From positions 6,714,132 through 6,778,131 of the forward strand of contig JAJEKV010000022.1 of assembly GCA_021234155.1 (NCBI GenBank): 64,000 nucleotides of DNA. The letters run 5' to 3'. The notes beneath the pieces are model-generated. The model was not told where the DNA came from and searched no databases. It saw only the letters and a program-made list of their open reading frames with translations. This stretch comes from Isoetes taiwanensis. Taxonomy: Eukaryota > Streptophyta > Lycopodiopsida > Isoetales > Isoetaceae. Shown here in pieces: positions 1 to 11,338 of the stretch (within the stretch, counting starts at the first letter, position 1; every line of letters begins with the position of its first letter). The position numbers and the translations under genes were made by a program.

Positions 1-254
1 AAAGCATGAACTAAAAGAGGAACATACATGGAAGAGTTCAATATACCAGAATACCAAGTCGACATAGCCACATATAAAATTAAGGGTACACATATAGGTT
101 TCAAGAAGAAACCAACTCTCTTTTCACTGATCAAACTCCACAAAGAATGTAACAAATCCATTGTTCATAATCTATACATGTGGTCTAACAACGTAAATCA
201 TTACAACGTTACTGTAAAGGAGCAAAAGAACATGCAAAAGTAATCAGTTCTTAC

Positions 255-299
255 CCTGAGCACATTGGAACAATGCTAAATTCGGCCAAGATCTAAAGC
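255..299 (-). CDS. Candidate internal exon, 45 bp, phase 1-1
   Basis: This is a short open segment with a GCAG acceptor and a CAGG|GTAAGA donor, reading FRSWPNLALFQCAQ. It shares strand and phase with the exons at 2.5 and 3.4 kb and would be the most 3' exon seen before the window edge. Confidence 0.35.
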
Positions 300-3200
300 C
301 TGCTTCAATATTAAACTAAAAATGCTATTTTTCTAGACATTCTGCATTTTAAATAGATGAAGCTCATCAAATACAATATTGCAAAATTGTGAAGGGAAGC
401 CAGAGTTTGAAAATAAAAAGCAGGCCTCCTCTGCTTTGCACAATGAACCCTACTCAAATTGCTTCTAACATCATGATGACAAATGATATGAAACCTCATG
501 CCTCCTCTGCTTATGTACATGGGATTAGCGCATTCCATATCAAATCTTCTGATTTCTGCCAAATTTGTTTGTATTATATTCTGTCTTGTTTAATAGTATT
601 CAATTTTCCACATGCTTGCACATTTGTGTTTATCCCTCCTACTTTGTTTCTAGAAAAGATTAAAGCAATATGATTTTCATTTGGCAATTGCACCCTAGGA
701 AACATTCTGCCTTGTGTCATAGCTCCCAATTTCCCACATGTTTGCAAAATGCTCAAATATATAGTATCATTTGTTTTTATACCCCTCCTACTTTGTTTCT
801 AGAAAAGACTAAATCAATATGATTTTCATTTGGCAATTCCATTGAAAGCTATCACTTCCAAAAATATTTTCGCCATGGTAAGCTATTTCCAACTATGACT
901 ACCCACTTGATTGAATAAAAAGAAGTCGAGAAAGATTATGAGGCCATACAACAATTTATCCAACAAATGGAATTCATAGCTTTTTAAACGTCATAACCCT
1001 ACTGAATTTAACCAGTAATACGAAGGGCAAACCAAAGTGCCTTCCATTTTTTTTGGCTTGGAAGTTTTTGTAGGGATTCGTGATCTTTTGTTGATTGAAG
1101 CACACAAATAAAGGGAAAAACCAGTTACGGTAGAGTGCAGTTAACCCATGGACCACCTAATTATGCCCTACCTAATTAATCTCTTATGGCCTAAAGGTTT
1201 CTCCTTCAGAGCTTCAAGGTGCTTCTGATTGCAGGGCTTTCTTGCAATTGCTTATTTCCAAATCCTCACTATGTGTCATAAAAACAGCAGACATTGTGAC
1301 ATTCAGTTTAGCTTGAAAACATAGTTCTATGCAACATCTATAAAGCCCAGAATTCAGTACAATCAGTTTGGAAATACTTATATATGTCGTCCAGCCTGAT
1401 GAAATGGAGTTAAAGCTTTAACAAATGAATAAGGGCAAAGCTGCATGCTAGAATGCTCAACTTGGTCTATATACCTTTCGAACATGTGCGTTGTGATACA
1501 AATCAGAGGAATCTATTGCATTACAATTCAATGAATGACGTACAAATATGTGTTGAGGTGGATTTTAACCACGAAGTAACCTTGAATCTATGTAACGAAC
1601 ATGGCAAAATGTCTGTGTCAATAGTTGTAAAAAAATTGAAAGGTAAGAACCAACCTACCACCTATTTCTTCCTGTCACACTACTACACACAGGTTTAATA
1701 GCGCATGAGAATACCAGTCCAACTACCAAGTAGGATGAATCTTGTTATCATGTTGCCGTTATGAAAAGATATCTAAGATTGCCACAATAAGAATGACCTG
1801 TATAAACCACAAACTAAAACCATCAAGGCAAATTTGACGATGCCAAGTTACACGAAAAATCCTTAGACGTAGTTAAAAGAAAGCTCTAGAACAACTCATA
1901 TACAACAAAAAAAGAGGACAACTATAATATTATTTGTTTGCTGATGCTTCTTATCTTGTGCTCTTTTGAATTTGCAAATGCAGCAAAAGGAATTTCCAAT
2001 GGTCACATTACTCAGGAGCAATTACGACAAACGGAGCTCCAAAGAACAAAGAAAAAGAGAACGCAATTGTGTCCAACAATTTTTCCACAAATAATAGAAA
2101 ATGTGAGAATTAAAAAAGTGGTGTCTCATACCTGATGGAGACCTTTCAAATGAACTGCCTTATTGATCTATAAGGTCTGCCTTGTTGTATTTCAAAGCAA
2201 AATTTTAAAAAACTGCCAAATCAAAGAATAGGAAGATGTTCTCTATTACCTCGCATGGTAGCTTTATTGTTGTTCATGGCTACACAACATGGTGGAGCAA
2301 ATCAACTGAAGTTAAACCTTGCTGTTTCTGTGTCAGACCAAAAACACATAAATTTAGAGAAAGTGGATGTGTTTAACATAAATCTTACTAATCAAAACTA
2401 TGATTTTGCGGCTGAAGTTGAAGCAAACCAAGTGGCTTGCCTCCATATTTCTCATGGGATTCAAAGCAAGTAAACATAAACAAAGAATAGATTTACCGTA
2501 AACCTTACCTTGCAAGAAAGCTGCAGAAAAAACCGTGGCTTTGCAACCGTTGAAGCTCCAGCCCTGTGCTATCTGGGATATGACAACTGCAAGCCATGCA
2601 ACGAAATTAGCTTAGAGGAGTGCGGCAGCAGAAGTAAGAATGCAGACCTCCTTGGGTTGCTTTTTTCTTGAAAAAATGAGCTTTGGAAAGAGATGACATA
2701 TTTTCAGAAATCAATTTACCTGAAGCAGCCGTTGGAACTCCAGCCCTTCTGCCATCTAGGGGCTCTAACAACTGCAAGCTGCAAGTCTCTGGAACTACAG
2801 CAAAAGAGAATAGAGACTGGAAAAACCACGTTCTATTTGGAAAGAAGCGCCGCCGAAATGGCATGGTTTATCAGTCTCATAACTCAATAATATTTACTTG
2901 CTTTGTGGTTTATAGTAGGCTGCTGTTAAAAATGCTTTTAGACGGATAAACCACAAACAATGGATTAGGATGCAAGCAAGCATAGAGATGCACAATGCAT
3001 GAGAACAAATAAAATATGACCATCTACCTGAGGCTAAGGCGCTGGAAGCAAACAACAACTCTTCAAATCTTCAAAACGTCAAATTTCGTATTGCCATATA
3101 ATGCTGCTGCACAAAATCCATTGCTGCCCTCTGTTAAGAAGCTAAAAGGCATCACAAAAGTCGAGGAAAGAAGAAAAAGCAAAAAATATTCAAGAGCGGT

Positions 3201-3856
3201 GCAAGGCAGCCACCCGAAATTCATTTTCTGATGCATCCTCAATTTAAGAAGACGACTATAGTTAAAACATAAAATGTATCATGTGCAAGAAAAAAAACAT
3301 ATAGGCAGAGATGAAATATGGAATTGAACCATCAGAACAATGTTACATGAATGTAACACTAAACTTAAAAGCAAATACCTGCATAAATTGACATGGTAAG
3401 GGGATAAAGAAATTGTTCTTCCACATCATCCAAGTCTTCAGGTCGACCCTCTCTCCAGTTAATCCGGCTAATCCAAAATCTTGTTGTCGTTTCCTCTTTA
3501 CATATCATAGCCGTATGCAATCTTGAAGAACCTGCAGTTCTTACAGCCAGATCTCAATGAGCAAATATTTTAGACAGGAAAAATACAGATACACGAAATG
3601 AAAGGACAAAACATGATCACCAAAGCTACTTAAGAGGAAAATTCCAGTTTGAAATCGAACAATTTGAAATCTGCTTGCCTGCTGTAGTTTTCCCCGTTAG
3701 ATTCCGGCTTCCCTTTGCTTCAAATAAAAGCCTTAAATCAAACATGCCAAAGCAAGTATGAACATGGATTAGAACTACAATAGGGTTTAGGTCAGATGTA
3801 CCTGCTCCAACGATTCGTAATCCTGTGATTCTGCCAAAATGAGCTGCCCAGTTCAA
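255..3856 (-). CDS. Unidentified multi-exon gene (partial model)
   Basis: Minus-strand segments with proper splice borders form a partial gene that leaves the window at the left. The best exons are 3379-3531, 2509-2586 and 255-299. Each is open throughout, has AG before it and GT after it, and starts and ends in phase 1, so they can be joined in frame. A further 5' segment ends at a GT donor after 3802, also in phase 1; its reading gives a Gly-rich end (RIVGA) that runs into the 3531 exon. No ATG is visible for that first segment. Short conceptual pieces include RFWISRINWREG and SWPNLALFQCA. I do not recognise the family. A weak additional exon near 3040-3130 meets a stop. The gene may be live with exons I missed, or a decayed copy. 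Confidence 0.4.
578..845. repeat. Tandem duplication, period about 149 bp
   Basis: The stretch ending in CTCCTACTTTGTTTCTAGAA at about 636-655 recurs about 149 bp later. Surrounding sequence (TTCTG.CTTG, TTTCCACATG.TTGCA and GATTTTCATTTGGCAATT) is also conserved in order. It would sit in an intron of the left-edge gene. Confidence 0.55.
2509..2586 (-). CDS. Candidate internal exon, 78 bp, phase 1-1
   Basis: This exon has a TTGCAG acceptor and an excellent CAAG|GTAAGG donor. Its 25 codons contain GWSFNGCKATVFSA. A diverged copy of its upstream half lies at 2720-2771 and also has splice borders, which suggests a tandem exon duplication in this gene. The 52-bp copy does not keep the phase. Confidence 0.4.
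3379..3531 (-). CDS. Candidate internal exon, 153 bp, phase 1-1
   Basis: This exon has 50 full codons without a stop, a CAG acceptor on its upstream side and a CAG|GTATTT donor. The peptide is acidic at its end (RPEDLDDVEEQFLYPL) and looks like ordinary protein sequence. It is the strongest exon of the left-edge minus-strand gene. Product unknown. Confidence 0.45.
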
Positions 3857-3861
3857 GAATC

Positions 3862-5254
3862 AAATGATCCAGAGATGACCCAGAGACAACCCAGTGAGGC
3901 GCCAAGATGAGGAAGCAAAAATCGACTGAGAAATTCGTAGGAAAGAGGAAGGAGTGAATGATGTATGATTCAAAATTATCATTGAATGCTGGCAACCAGC
4001 GTCCCGCAGGCGGGAACGCAAACTGAAGGGAACGCCGCATGCGGCGTAAGATGCGGCGTTCCTTGGCACGCACCCCAACACCCTCACAAAATAAAAAAGA
4101 AGATTTGTCTATTTATGCACATTGATTTGTATCTTCTCAAATCATTTAACATCTGTGGAAGTGGAAGCCGGCAAACCCTATTTTGTTCAAAAACGCTGCT
4201 TGCAGTTTAGGAATTATTTCTCTCTTATTATTACAAGTTTTGGCTTAGTTCTTGTGGCCATAGGTTCTTAACTATATGAAATACAATCTTATGTTTTTTT
4301 GGAGTGTTTATAAGGTATATCAACTTCAAAATCTAATAAAGAATTTCCTATACAGAATTTAGGACAAAATTATATGTTAAAATGCTCCAAAATCACCACT
4401 TGTAAGTATCACGAGGGTAATGAATGATGCATTCTTCTTATATCCACATAGAAAATTACTCTATCAACTTGCATATAGTGTAATTAAAGTTTAACCATAC
4501 AATTAACTGCATTTAAAGATGATGTACAGCCATAGGATTAACACATTAGAGGTTAAAATTTTGAGTTAATTTCAAAATTATAGGCTAAAAACTCATCATT
4601 TACTAGCTAATGATGTTTATTGATAAATGAAAGTGAAGATCATGAAGTTTAAGTATAAGAATAAAAAATTAAACCATATGACTTTTGATGCGTCTTTCTC
4701 AATTTTGTAGAGCACGTGCCACATTTTTTCAAATAAGCCTTCCAAATGGTCCAAAATATAACAAGGGACATATATATAGGTCCCCTATGTAGGTTGTGTG
4801 GCTTTCTTGCAAAAACATACGGAGAAACATGGTTATTTTTTACTAGTATAAAGCTGGTATATTCATTGCTGCAACAAAGCATTAGAGTTTTAGTAGGATA
4901 ATATTACAAGTAGGTCATCTTTCATGTACACTATATTTTTCATGAATGCGGGCCTTCCTTTGCAATATAACTCTCCATTTTCATATTGAAATAACGTATT
5001 ATTTGAAAGATATGAATATGATTAGCATGAACCATTTATGGTCCATAACTAGACCAATTGTGTAGAGCATATATCTCTCACTAGCCCTATCCATTTTATC
5101 CCCATAATGATATCATCGTTTCTTACATTTAATAACATAATTTTTGAAAGGTGCAAGTGGAAATCCATGTAGATTCAATTGGCGAATAAGCATCCCATAA
5201 ATTCACAGTTGTTTGTGCTAAAACATTGCCCTCAAATTGTGCAAGCTCGTCAAA
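3862..5254. other. No gene recognised
   Basis: AT-rich sequence with no convincing coding potential or repeat structure. It would contain the promoter of the minus-strand gene to its left. A GC-rich patch at 4000-4075 repeats GCCGCA/TGCGGC motifs (AACGCCGCATGCGGCG) and is locally palindromic. Confidence 0.4.
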
Positions 5255-5606
5255 TTGATCTGGACCCTTGACTTGATAGTTTTGACCAGCTGATAATGTG
5301 CATGTGGCCCAAACTTTACGAAGATGTCCTATGACACTCTAGGATAATCGTTCTGGGAATGAAAATTGCATAACATCATATGGATTTCCTCTGTCCTTCT
5401 CTGCCAGTTCATTGCCTGCATCCTTGTTTTGCAGAGATTGGGAACCTAATGTCCTAGGGATTTCTGCACTAGGTCGAATAACATCCTAGGGATTTCCTCT
5501 GCCCTGTCCCCTTGGGTGTTCACCAGAACGTAGCTTTCCTTTCAAGCAGCTTTCCCCGCAAACACGCTAAAAAACTCGAGCACAAACCTATTAAGTAGCA
5601 TGAAGC
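5255..5606. repeat. Duplicated segment A, left arm
   Basis: This arm aligns collinearly with 26248-26571, sharing for example CTGATAATGTGCATGTGG, TTTTGCAGAGATTGGGAACC and GCTAAAAAACTCGAGCA. The alignment stops at 5606 and resumes at 7206, exactly at the borders of the solo LTR. It is either one of two genomic copies or part of a dispersed repeat. Confidence 0.8.
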
Positions 5607-5611
5607 GCAAA
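5607..5611. repeat. Target-site duplication GCAAA (left)
   Basis: GCAAA immediately precedes the TGTGACG start of the solo LTR and recurs at 7206-7210 after its CGTCACA end. The uninterrupted paralogue at about 26563 has CCAAA once. Confidence 0.85.
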
Positions 5612-7205
5612 TGTGACGCTCCCTGAATATATACGGCACTCCGGACGTATACATACAGGGACTTTCCCCTCCCATGGCAATCAGCTCACCATGAGCAGGG
5701 GCCCTCCGTCTAACCCGGACCATCCGTAGAGAGATGCCCGGGTAAAGGACACGGAGTTGTCATTCGGCCCACGCCTTCAATGGGACTCCTAAGTTGCGGA
5801 AGCATGAATACATGTTAGCACACAGCATAAATCATATATAAATAACCACCACGAATGGTGGCACATCCATTCAAGTACTAACGGCAAAGAATATGCATCT
5901 AATCCTAAGGAAAATACCCAAACCCCAGGTTCTACCCTGGCTCAGACTCCAGTGAGAATCGACTGACGGCTAGGTCTCAAGAGATCAGCAGACCGAATCT
6001 TGGCATGGCGTTGGCTGGCATAGAACATCGGCTAGGGTTGTCCACTCCATCCGCCCCTCCTGCACACTTTGCGGATGAGTCGAATCATGCTATGGCATCA
6101 CTATAGCCTTCCGGGACACGCTAGACTCAAGGTATCACCCCTTCGAGCCTACTCGGTGGTTCATGAAGCCCCGTCCGATGAGGCAGGTCGGGAAGTGTCC
6201 CCTTCCGGGATCCACGGTGGTTCCATGGGTGAGCTAGAGAATACGTGCCGCATCAGCACCCCCGTGCATCCGTACCCAACTTACTCACCCTAAATCTACT
6301 CAAAGTGCAAGATGCTCCATACGGATCACACCTCTACACCTGTGGAGTGTCGGACCCATACCCGGCCCCTACGCGGACGGCTATCAGGCCTAGCCCCTTG
6401 TAGGAGTCTCGGGAGCCTTTTATGTTCGTGCAAGACCCCACCCCCACTTCACCTTTGTGTCCCTTGTTTGGTGCTAAGTCATTCCATAGCATCCACGACT
6501 TCGGTGGTCTTTTTGTACACAGTCGCAAATAATGGGAAATCTTTGGGATCCTACCTAGGAGCATACTAATAAACATGGCTCGAGGTCTCTACCCCCCTTA
6601 ATTACCCCATTTCAAGAGTAATACTATGCAAAGAACTATCAATCCATCATTTAAGAGCAAGTACAGAATCAGAGATAAGGAGAACTCACCTTTGCAATCA
6701 AGGGTTAGTTCCTACATGTAAAGCATAGAGAACACAGAGAAACAGAAGAAATACACACAACAAGTGCCCAACAGGGGCGCTACCCTCTGATAACACAAAC
6801 TAAGCTCTGAGACTAACCGGGTCGAATCGGGCTTGGGATGGCTCCATCTCGATTTGCTGAAGGGTGCCTGGCTGCTGCTCCTCCTCCTCCATCTCCAATT
6901 GCTCCTAATTCGAATTGGGGCACAAAAGCCCTAATTTGGGTGTCCAAAATGGAAACCCTGCCTTGCCCAATCGATTTGGGCCAAGTGGCATGTCATTAAT
7001 TAACTAATTGGGTATTTTAGCCCTTTTTAACATTAGGATAAGCCCTAAATTCGAATTAGGGTTTAAGGTTAGGTTTCCACCTTTATAATTTAATTATCAA
7101 CATAGCTAACCTTAGCTTATGAATAATTAATGTGCCATTAATTATTCATAGTGACATGTCATGTATTTATACTTAAAAAGGCGTATAAATACGTGGAACG
7201 TCACA
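5612..7205 (-). mobile_element. Solo LTR, 1,594 bp
   Basis: The segment begins TGTGACG and ends CGTCACA, a 7-bp perfect terminal inverted repeat with TG...CA ends. It is flanked by a 5-bp target duplication GCAAA and is missing from the paralogous segment at 26.25-26.81 kb. Its first about 650 bp (5640-6260) is clearly related to 19681-20256, which adjoins an initiator tRNA-Met primer-binding site on the minus strand, so this LTR is read on the minus strand with its 5' end at 7205. No internal domain is present, as expected after LTR-LTR recombination. A TATA-like ATTTATAC lies close to the right end in that orientation. Short ORFs inside are incidental. Confidence 0.8.
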
Positions 7206-7210
7206 GCAAA
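7206..7210. repeat. Target-site duplication GCAAA (right)
   Basis: This is the right-hand copy of the 5-bp duplication flanking the solo LTR. Confidence 0.85.
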
Positions 7211-7432
7211 AAACTTGCATTAGATCCTGTCTTCCTAGCTCTAAATTGGTAAACTTAAACCTCTGCCAGATTGGTCTATGTAAACCTTTAAACAAAGGGT
7301 TAAGGATGATAAGGTCCTGGCCATCGGGCGTGGCCACATGGCCCTCAATTTTTTTTTAGTAAAAGGCCTCGGCTAGAGCGTTATCTACACCATAACACTA
7401 TGACAATTTGGCAAGAATCAGTACCTTAGATC
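7211..7432. repeat. Duplicated segment A, right arm
   Basis: This arm continues the alignment with 26572-26811, sharing GTCTTCCTAGCTCTAAATTG, GATTGGTCTATGTAAA and ACACTATGACAATTTGGCAA. Together with 5255-5606 it reconstitutes the segment present uninterrupted upstream of the P450. Confidence 0.8.
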
Positions 7433-7600
7433 CTATATATTATATTATAAAATTATACGGTGTGTCTTCAATGGCACCCTAATTTGGACGCCCGAGATTT
7501 ATTTGATTAGACGGTGGAGATCAACTTCAATGAACTGTCGAACTCCTTTGATTCTTACTCCGGCGAGGAAGGGGTGCTTTTTCCTCTATTTTTTGGCTCT

Positions 7601-7647
7601 TTCTAGAGCCTAGTTGCACTTAACCAACACTACCAAATAACCATGCT
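7601..7647. repeat. 47-bp direct repeat, copy 1
   Basis: This is identical at 46 of 47 positions to 8498-8544 and starts TTCTAGAGCCTAGTTGCACT. The 0.85 kb between the copies holds no recognised gene. Possibly remnants of terminal repeats of a lost element. Confidence 0.7.
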
Positions 7648-8497
7648 GAGATAATAAGCCATATGACCCCTTTATTTCTAAAATAGTGTTACAATACTTT
7701 CTCACTTCCAATAATCCTTCATGCACACCGACCTGTTTGGGCATACAAAAGTATCAGAGTGCCGCAAAGAGATTTTCAAAACTCAATAAGTTTTACATGA
7801 AGAATCATATGCCTTCATTGCTAATGTCCAACATGACTCCAACATGCCAAGACTCTAGTAAAACTTGAATGAAATCCTCCGAATGCTTGGCCCATAATGA
7901 ATCTTCATGAACATCAGCATAGTCACAAGTCCAAATCCACATCCATCTTGAGCACATCTGCAGTAACATCTGGCATGAGGAAATGAAACACCTAGCACGA
8001 GGACCTCAATCTTCGCATGAGGACCACCACATCTTTAACACATGAGGGCCAACCACCATGGCGCAAGGGCCATTAACATCATCTGAAATAAGCACAACAA
8101 ATGATCCACGACAATGCAAATACTAGGCATGAAGGCCTTACCATCCACTAAAAATCCCAAGACTCAAGACTTGAGACTTTCCACAACCGCAATGCTTGGC
8201 ATGAGAGCCCCAACCCGTTGCGCAAGATAGCATAACAAGATCAAGACGACAACAACAAAACAATCAACATAAGCAAACTAAGACACCAATTAAAAGAAAC
8301 TTCAATAGTCTTTCAAGGGGCTAAAAAACTTAAATTGGGGAGGAGGGTAGGATAGGCGACCACAAAGGGAGAGGCCCAAAGACGGCTGATGGAAATGAAA
8401 GAGATGCAAAAGGCTATAAATACTCTAAGGGGAACTCTCTCAACTAGCCTCAAGAAGCGGATTTATCTGCTAATCTTGAAACGCAGATAAATCATAC

Positions 8498-8544
8498 TTC
8501 TAGAGCCTAGTTGCACTCAACCAACACTACCAAATAACCATGCT
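8498..8544. repeat. 47-bp direct repeat, copy 2
   Basis: This is the second copy of the repeat at 7601-7647, in the same orientation, followed by an A-run and GGGGCAG. Confidence 0.7.
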
Positions 8545-8744
8545 AAAAAAAGGGGCAGAAAATTAGGAAATCGAATGACTAAGAAATTAAGGGTACCATG
8601 TCATCACTTAAAAACAAAGGAGGCAACGAAAAATGAGCACTAGAGCAGAGTAGATCCAAACGACTAGGATAGAGAGAAGAAGAGGCCATGGAAACAAGAG
8701 AATGAAGCTAATATACCCAACACCTACTCAATTTCCAATGAATA

Positions 8745-9690
8745 CAGGGTCAGGACATAGAACAAAGTGATATGACATATAAAACACGACAAAACAAATG
8801 CAGGCAAGTGACTACTATAAGGCAGAAGGAGGCTCGAAAGACAACTAGTCTGAGCAATCTTGCATACAACCGCACAGTGGCACAAGGATCAACTGAGGTG
8901 GACTGCCCTTCGAACCCCCACCTGAGCACGTAGACACCACTCGAAATTGACAAGCACATAACTGCAAGGTCCAACATAAGCACACAAATAACTGTAAGAA
9001 ACCCTCCAAAGGAGCACTACAAATGCAATTCACGCAACAAAGCCCGACGGGCTAACACCAACAAAAGATGCCTCTCACATCATGCAGGTAACAAACAACT
9101 CTAGAGCAAAAATAGGAAGCATGAGTTGAAAGGACTAACAAGAAGTGGGCTAAGAATTACAACTCTGGAAAACAAAAGTATAAGAGTTAATGACTCAAAT
9201 GGGGTATGATATGACATGTACACAACACTACAAAGGGATGAAAACATGGGACTACGCTAAAGGTGGACATAAGGCTCAAAAGACAGCTAGTTTGAACAAT
9301 CTTGCATGAACCACCACAATATTGGCACAAGAGTCGACCAAGGCGGACTGGCCTCCAAACCCTCACGAGGGAACATCGACACAACTTGTAATTAACAAGC
9401 ACAAAGCTACAAGATCCATAATATACTAGCAACATAAGCTTAAAGGACTATATTACCATTAGCAGGCATTGTAAAAAACTAGGCTATAGTGTCAAAAATA
9501 AAATGTGATGCATAGACAAAGCTCGAACACCATCTAAAAATGCATGACAAGATGCAAATCATTCTCCCAAAACCCAACAAACTAACCCAAATGAAGATGC
9601 CTCTTGGATAAAGCATGTAACTATCAACTCCAAAGAAAACAGAAGAGCAAGCTAGAAAGGTCAACAAGCAGTGGACTAACAATTAAAAAA
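8745..9690. repeat. Diverged tandem duplication, unit about 0.5 kb
   Basis: The order of motifs at 8860-9140 (CAATCTTGCAT, GGCACAAG.., GACAAGCACA, AGATGCCTCT, AAAGG.CTAACAAG.AGTGG) is repeated at 9297-9675. Both strands are riddled with stops, and the reverse frame gives only low-complexity hydrophobic peptides. I see no gene between 8.6 and 10.28 kb. Confidence 0.5.
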
Positions 9691-10281
9691 CATTGCAAAC
9701 CAATGTGAGAATCACACAAGAACGAACTGTTAAACCTTAAAACGACATACCACATCAAATTACGAAAGCTTCAAGATCACTATGGCGCAACCAAACTAAA
9801 CTACGTAAAAGCAAAGACGCCCTTCAAGGAAAGCAACTCCCATCCCAAAATGATTACTTGATCAACGAGAGTGGAATCTGAATTAGAAGGTTTAAAATCA
9901 TGTCAACCTATAATAAATAGGCTCCCTAACTTGTTGCCCTGCCCATTAAGACCACACACATGCAATAAATTGTGTTAATATACACATACTTCGCACTCTT
10001 ACAATGTGGACTCTTACCATGTAGCAACTTTAACTAGCTCTTAACGTGATCAAGAAGATGCCATAAACTTAGACCACATCTAGTATGCCTATAAAATGGT
10101 CCTAATTAGGTACAATTACCCATGATAGAAAGCGGTAGACCAAGTGACCAAAGGAGGGAAGCTCAACTTGGGGACGACCCTCCCATAGAAAAATCATAAA
10201 CTTAGGGTGCAAGCCAACTATAAGGGTAAAAAAAGTCCAAGGTGTCCTCGAAATTACACATAAATATGGTGCAAATAAAAC

Positions 10282-10290
10282 AACTAACAT
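10282..10290. repeat. Target-site duplication AACTAACAT (left)
   Basis: AACTAACAT occurs here and again at 11330-11338 directly after the poly(A) tract, bracketing the retroposon. Confidence 0.7.
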
Positions 10291-11331
10291 CTTTGGGGAC
10301 ATTATCTTCTATATCAGGTATATTCTCCTGGATTCTTGCCAAGTAAGTCTGGTGCATTGCACATGCATTGTTGGCTTGCCTTAGAGGATTTTCCACTAGA
10401 ACTGCAAGTGTCTGATTTTATGATTGCTATTGCCAATGGATTGGGTATGCATCTTGCCCATTCTATTGTTAATGGTCCTCGAATTTGTGTATCTCTTCCT
10501 ACTTGTGTCTCTATTCCCCAGTCAGTAGTGGTCAAAAGTGGCCCACTTTTTTTCAAGTACAAACTACGTCTGCTTAATGGATCTGAGCTTGCCAAGATGT
10601 TTCCCAATGTTGAGGCTTTTGCTACTTACAGGTCTAGGCATACTTTTGTCTACCTCCCCAATTGCTCCTATCCCCTGTCACATAGCAGCCACTTCACTCG
10701 AGTGTCGTGTTGTATCATCTTCTTCCCCATCTGCCTCTGCACTAGTTAATCCGCCAGTATTACCAGCTCGTATGCGTTCTTCTCTAGCTATTTCTGCACC
10801 GTCGCCTTCTTTGAGTGCATCTCCATCTCAGTTTATATCAGTAGACCCTCTTAATAAGGATTAGCACGCTCGTCTTCTGGACATTGCTAACAAGCAAGAA
10901 TTATTGGAAGAAGGATGGTCTACTCCACGCTTGAAGAAGCTTGCACGTCGCAAAAATAGCTCGGCTCTTCAATCTGCATTAGTTCACTCTGTAGCGCCAG
11001 TATCTACTACGATTGTTACAGTGGATGTTCCCGATTCAGTGGCATTGAGACACCAGGGAGCAGATCAAGTTGTTGTTAATGATTATGGATGTGGAAGTTC
11101 GACCTGGTTAAAGTAACTTTTCTATAAATATGATTATATATTATTCTTCTCTTTGTAGGAGAGGAAAATAGTGTGAACTGCATTATACTGTCATGCTTAG
11201 ATGGGTGGCCCTGCTCAGTTGGACCTGATTGTCCACTGGGTTTTCTATTCCTGTCTCTGCATTGTATTATGTATTATGATGGAGTGTTATTAATAAAGTT
11301 TGACGTCCTTCAAAAAAAAAAAAAAAAAAAA
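10291..11331 (+). mobile_element. LINE-derived retroposon with poly(A) tail
   Basis: A 1.04-kb insertion ends in about 20 A residues (11312-11331), has an AATAAA signal at 11292-11297, and is flanked by a 9-bp target duplication. These are marks of target-primed reverse transcription. Its coding part resembles the DUF4283-type N-terminal region found in plant LINE ORF1 and related zinc-knuckle proteins. Endonuclease and reverse transcriptase are absent, so it moved in trans. Confidence 0.65.
10324..11116 (+). pseudogene. DUF4283-like ORF1 fragment
   Basis: Frame 10336-10660 reads a DUF4283-like pattern: HCWLALEDFPLEL, then IAIANGLGMHL, then GPRICVSLPTC, a conserved Trp/Pro stretch followed by an Ile-Ala/Gly helix and an RICV strand. 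The reading then shifts into a Ser/Pro-rich region (10700-10864) and, past a stop, into 10904-11116 (EEGWSTPRLKKLARRKN). There is no CCHC knuckle, so the protein is truncated as well as frameshifted. The assignment rests on remembered family pattern and is moderate only. Confidence 0.45.
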
Positions 11332-11338
11332 CTAACAT
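11330..11338. repeat. Target-site duplication AACTAACAT (right)
   Basis: This is the right-hand copy of the duplication at 10282-10290; its first two A residues merge with the poly(A) tail. Confidence 0.7.

Noticed and set aside
6776-6800. CTCTGATAACAC inside the solo LTR, resembling a reverse-complement PBS
   Set aside because: It has no adjacent TG/CA LTR end, and the paralogue comparison puts the real LTR borders at 5612 and 7205.
10314-10607. 97-codon minus-strand ORF
   Set aside because: It is the mirror of the DUF4283-like + frame within a retroposon and has no motif.
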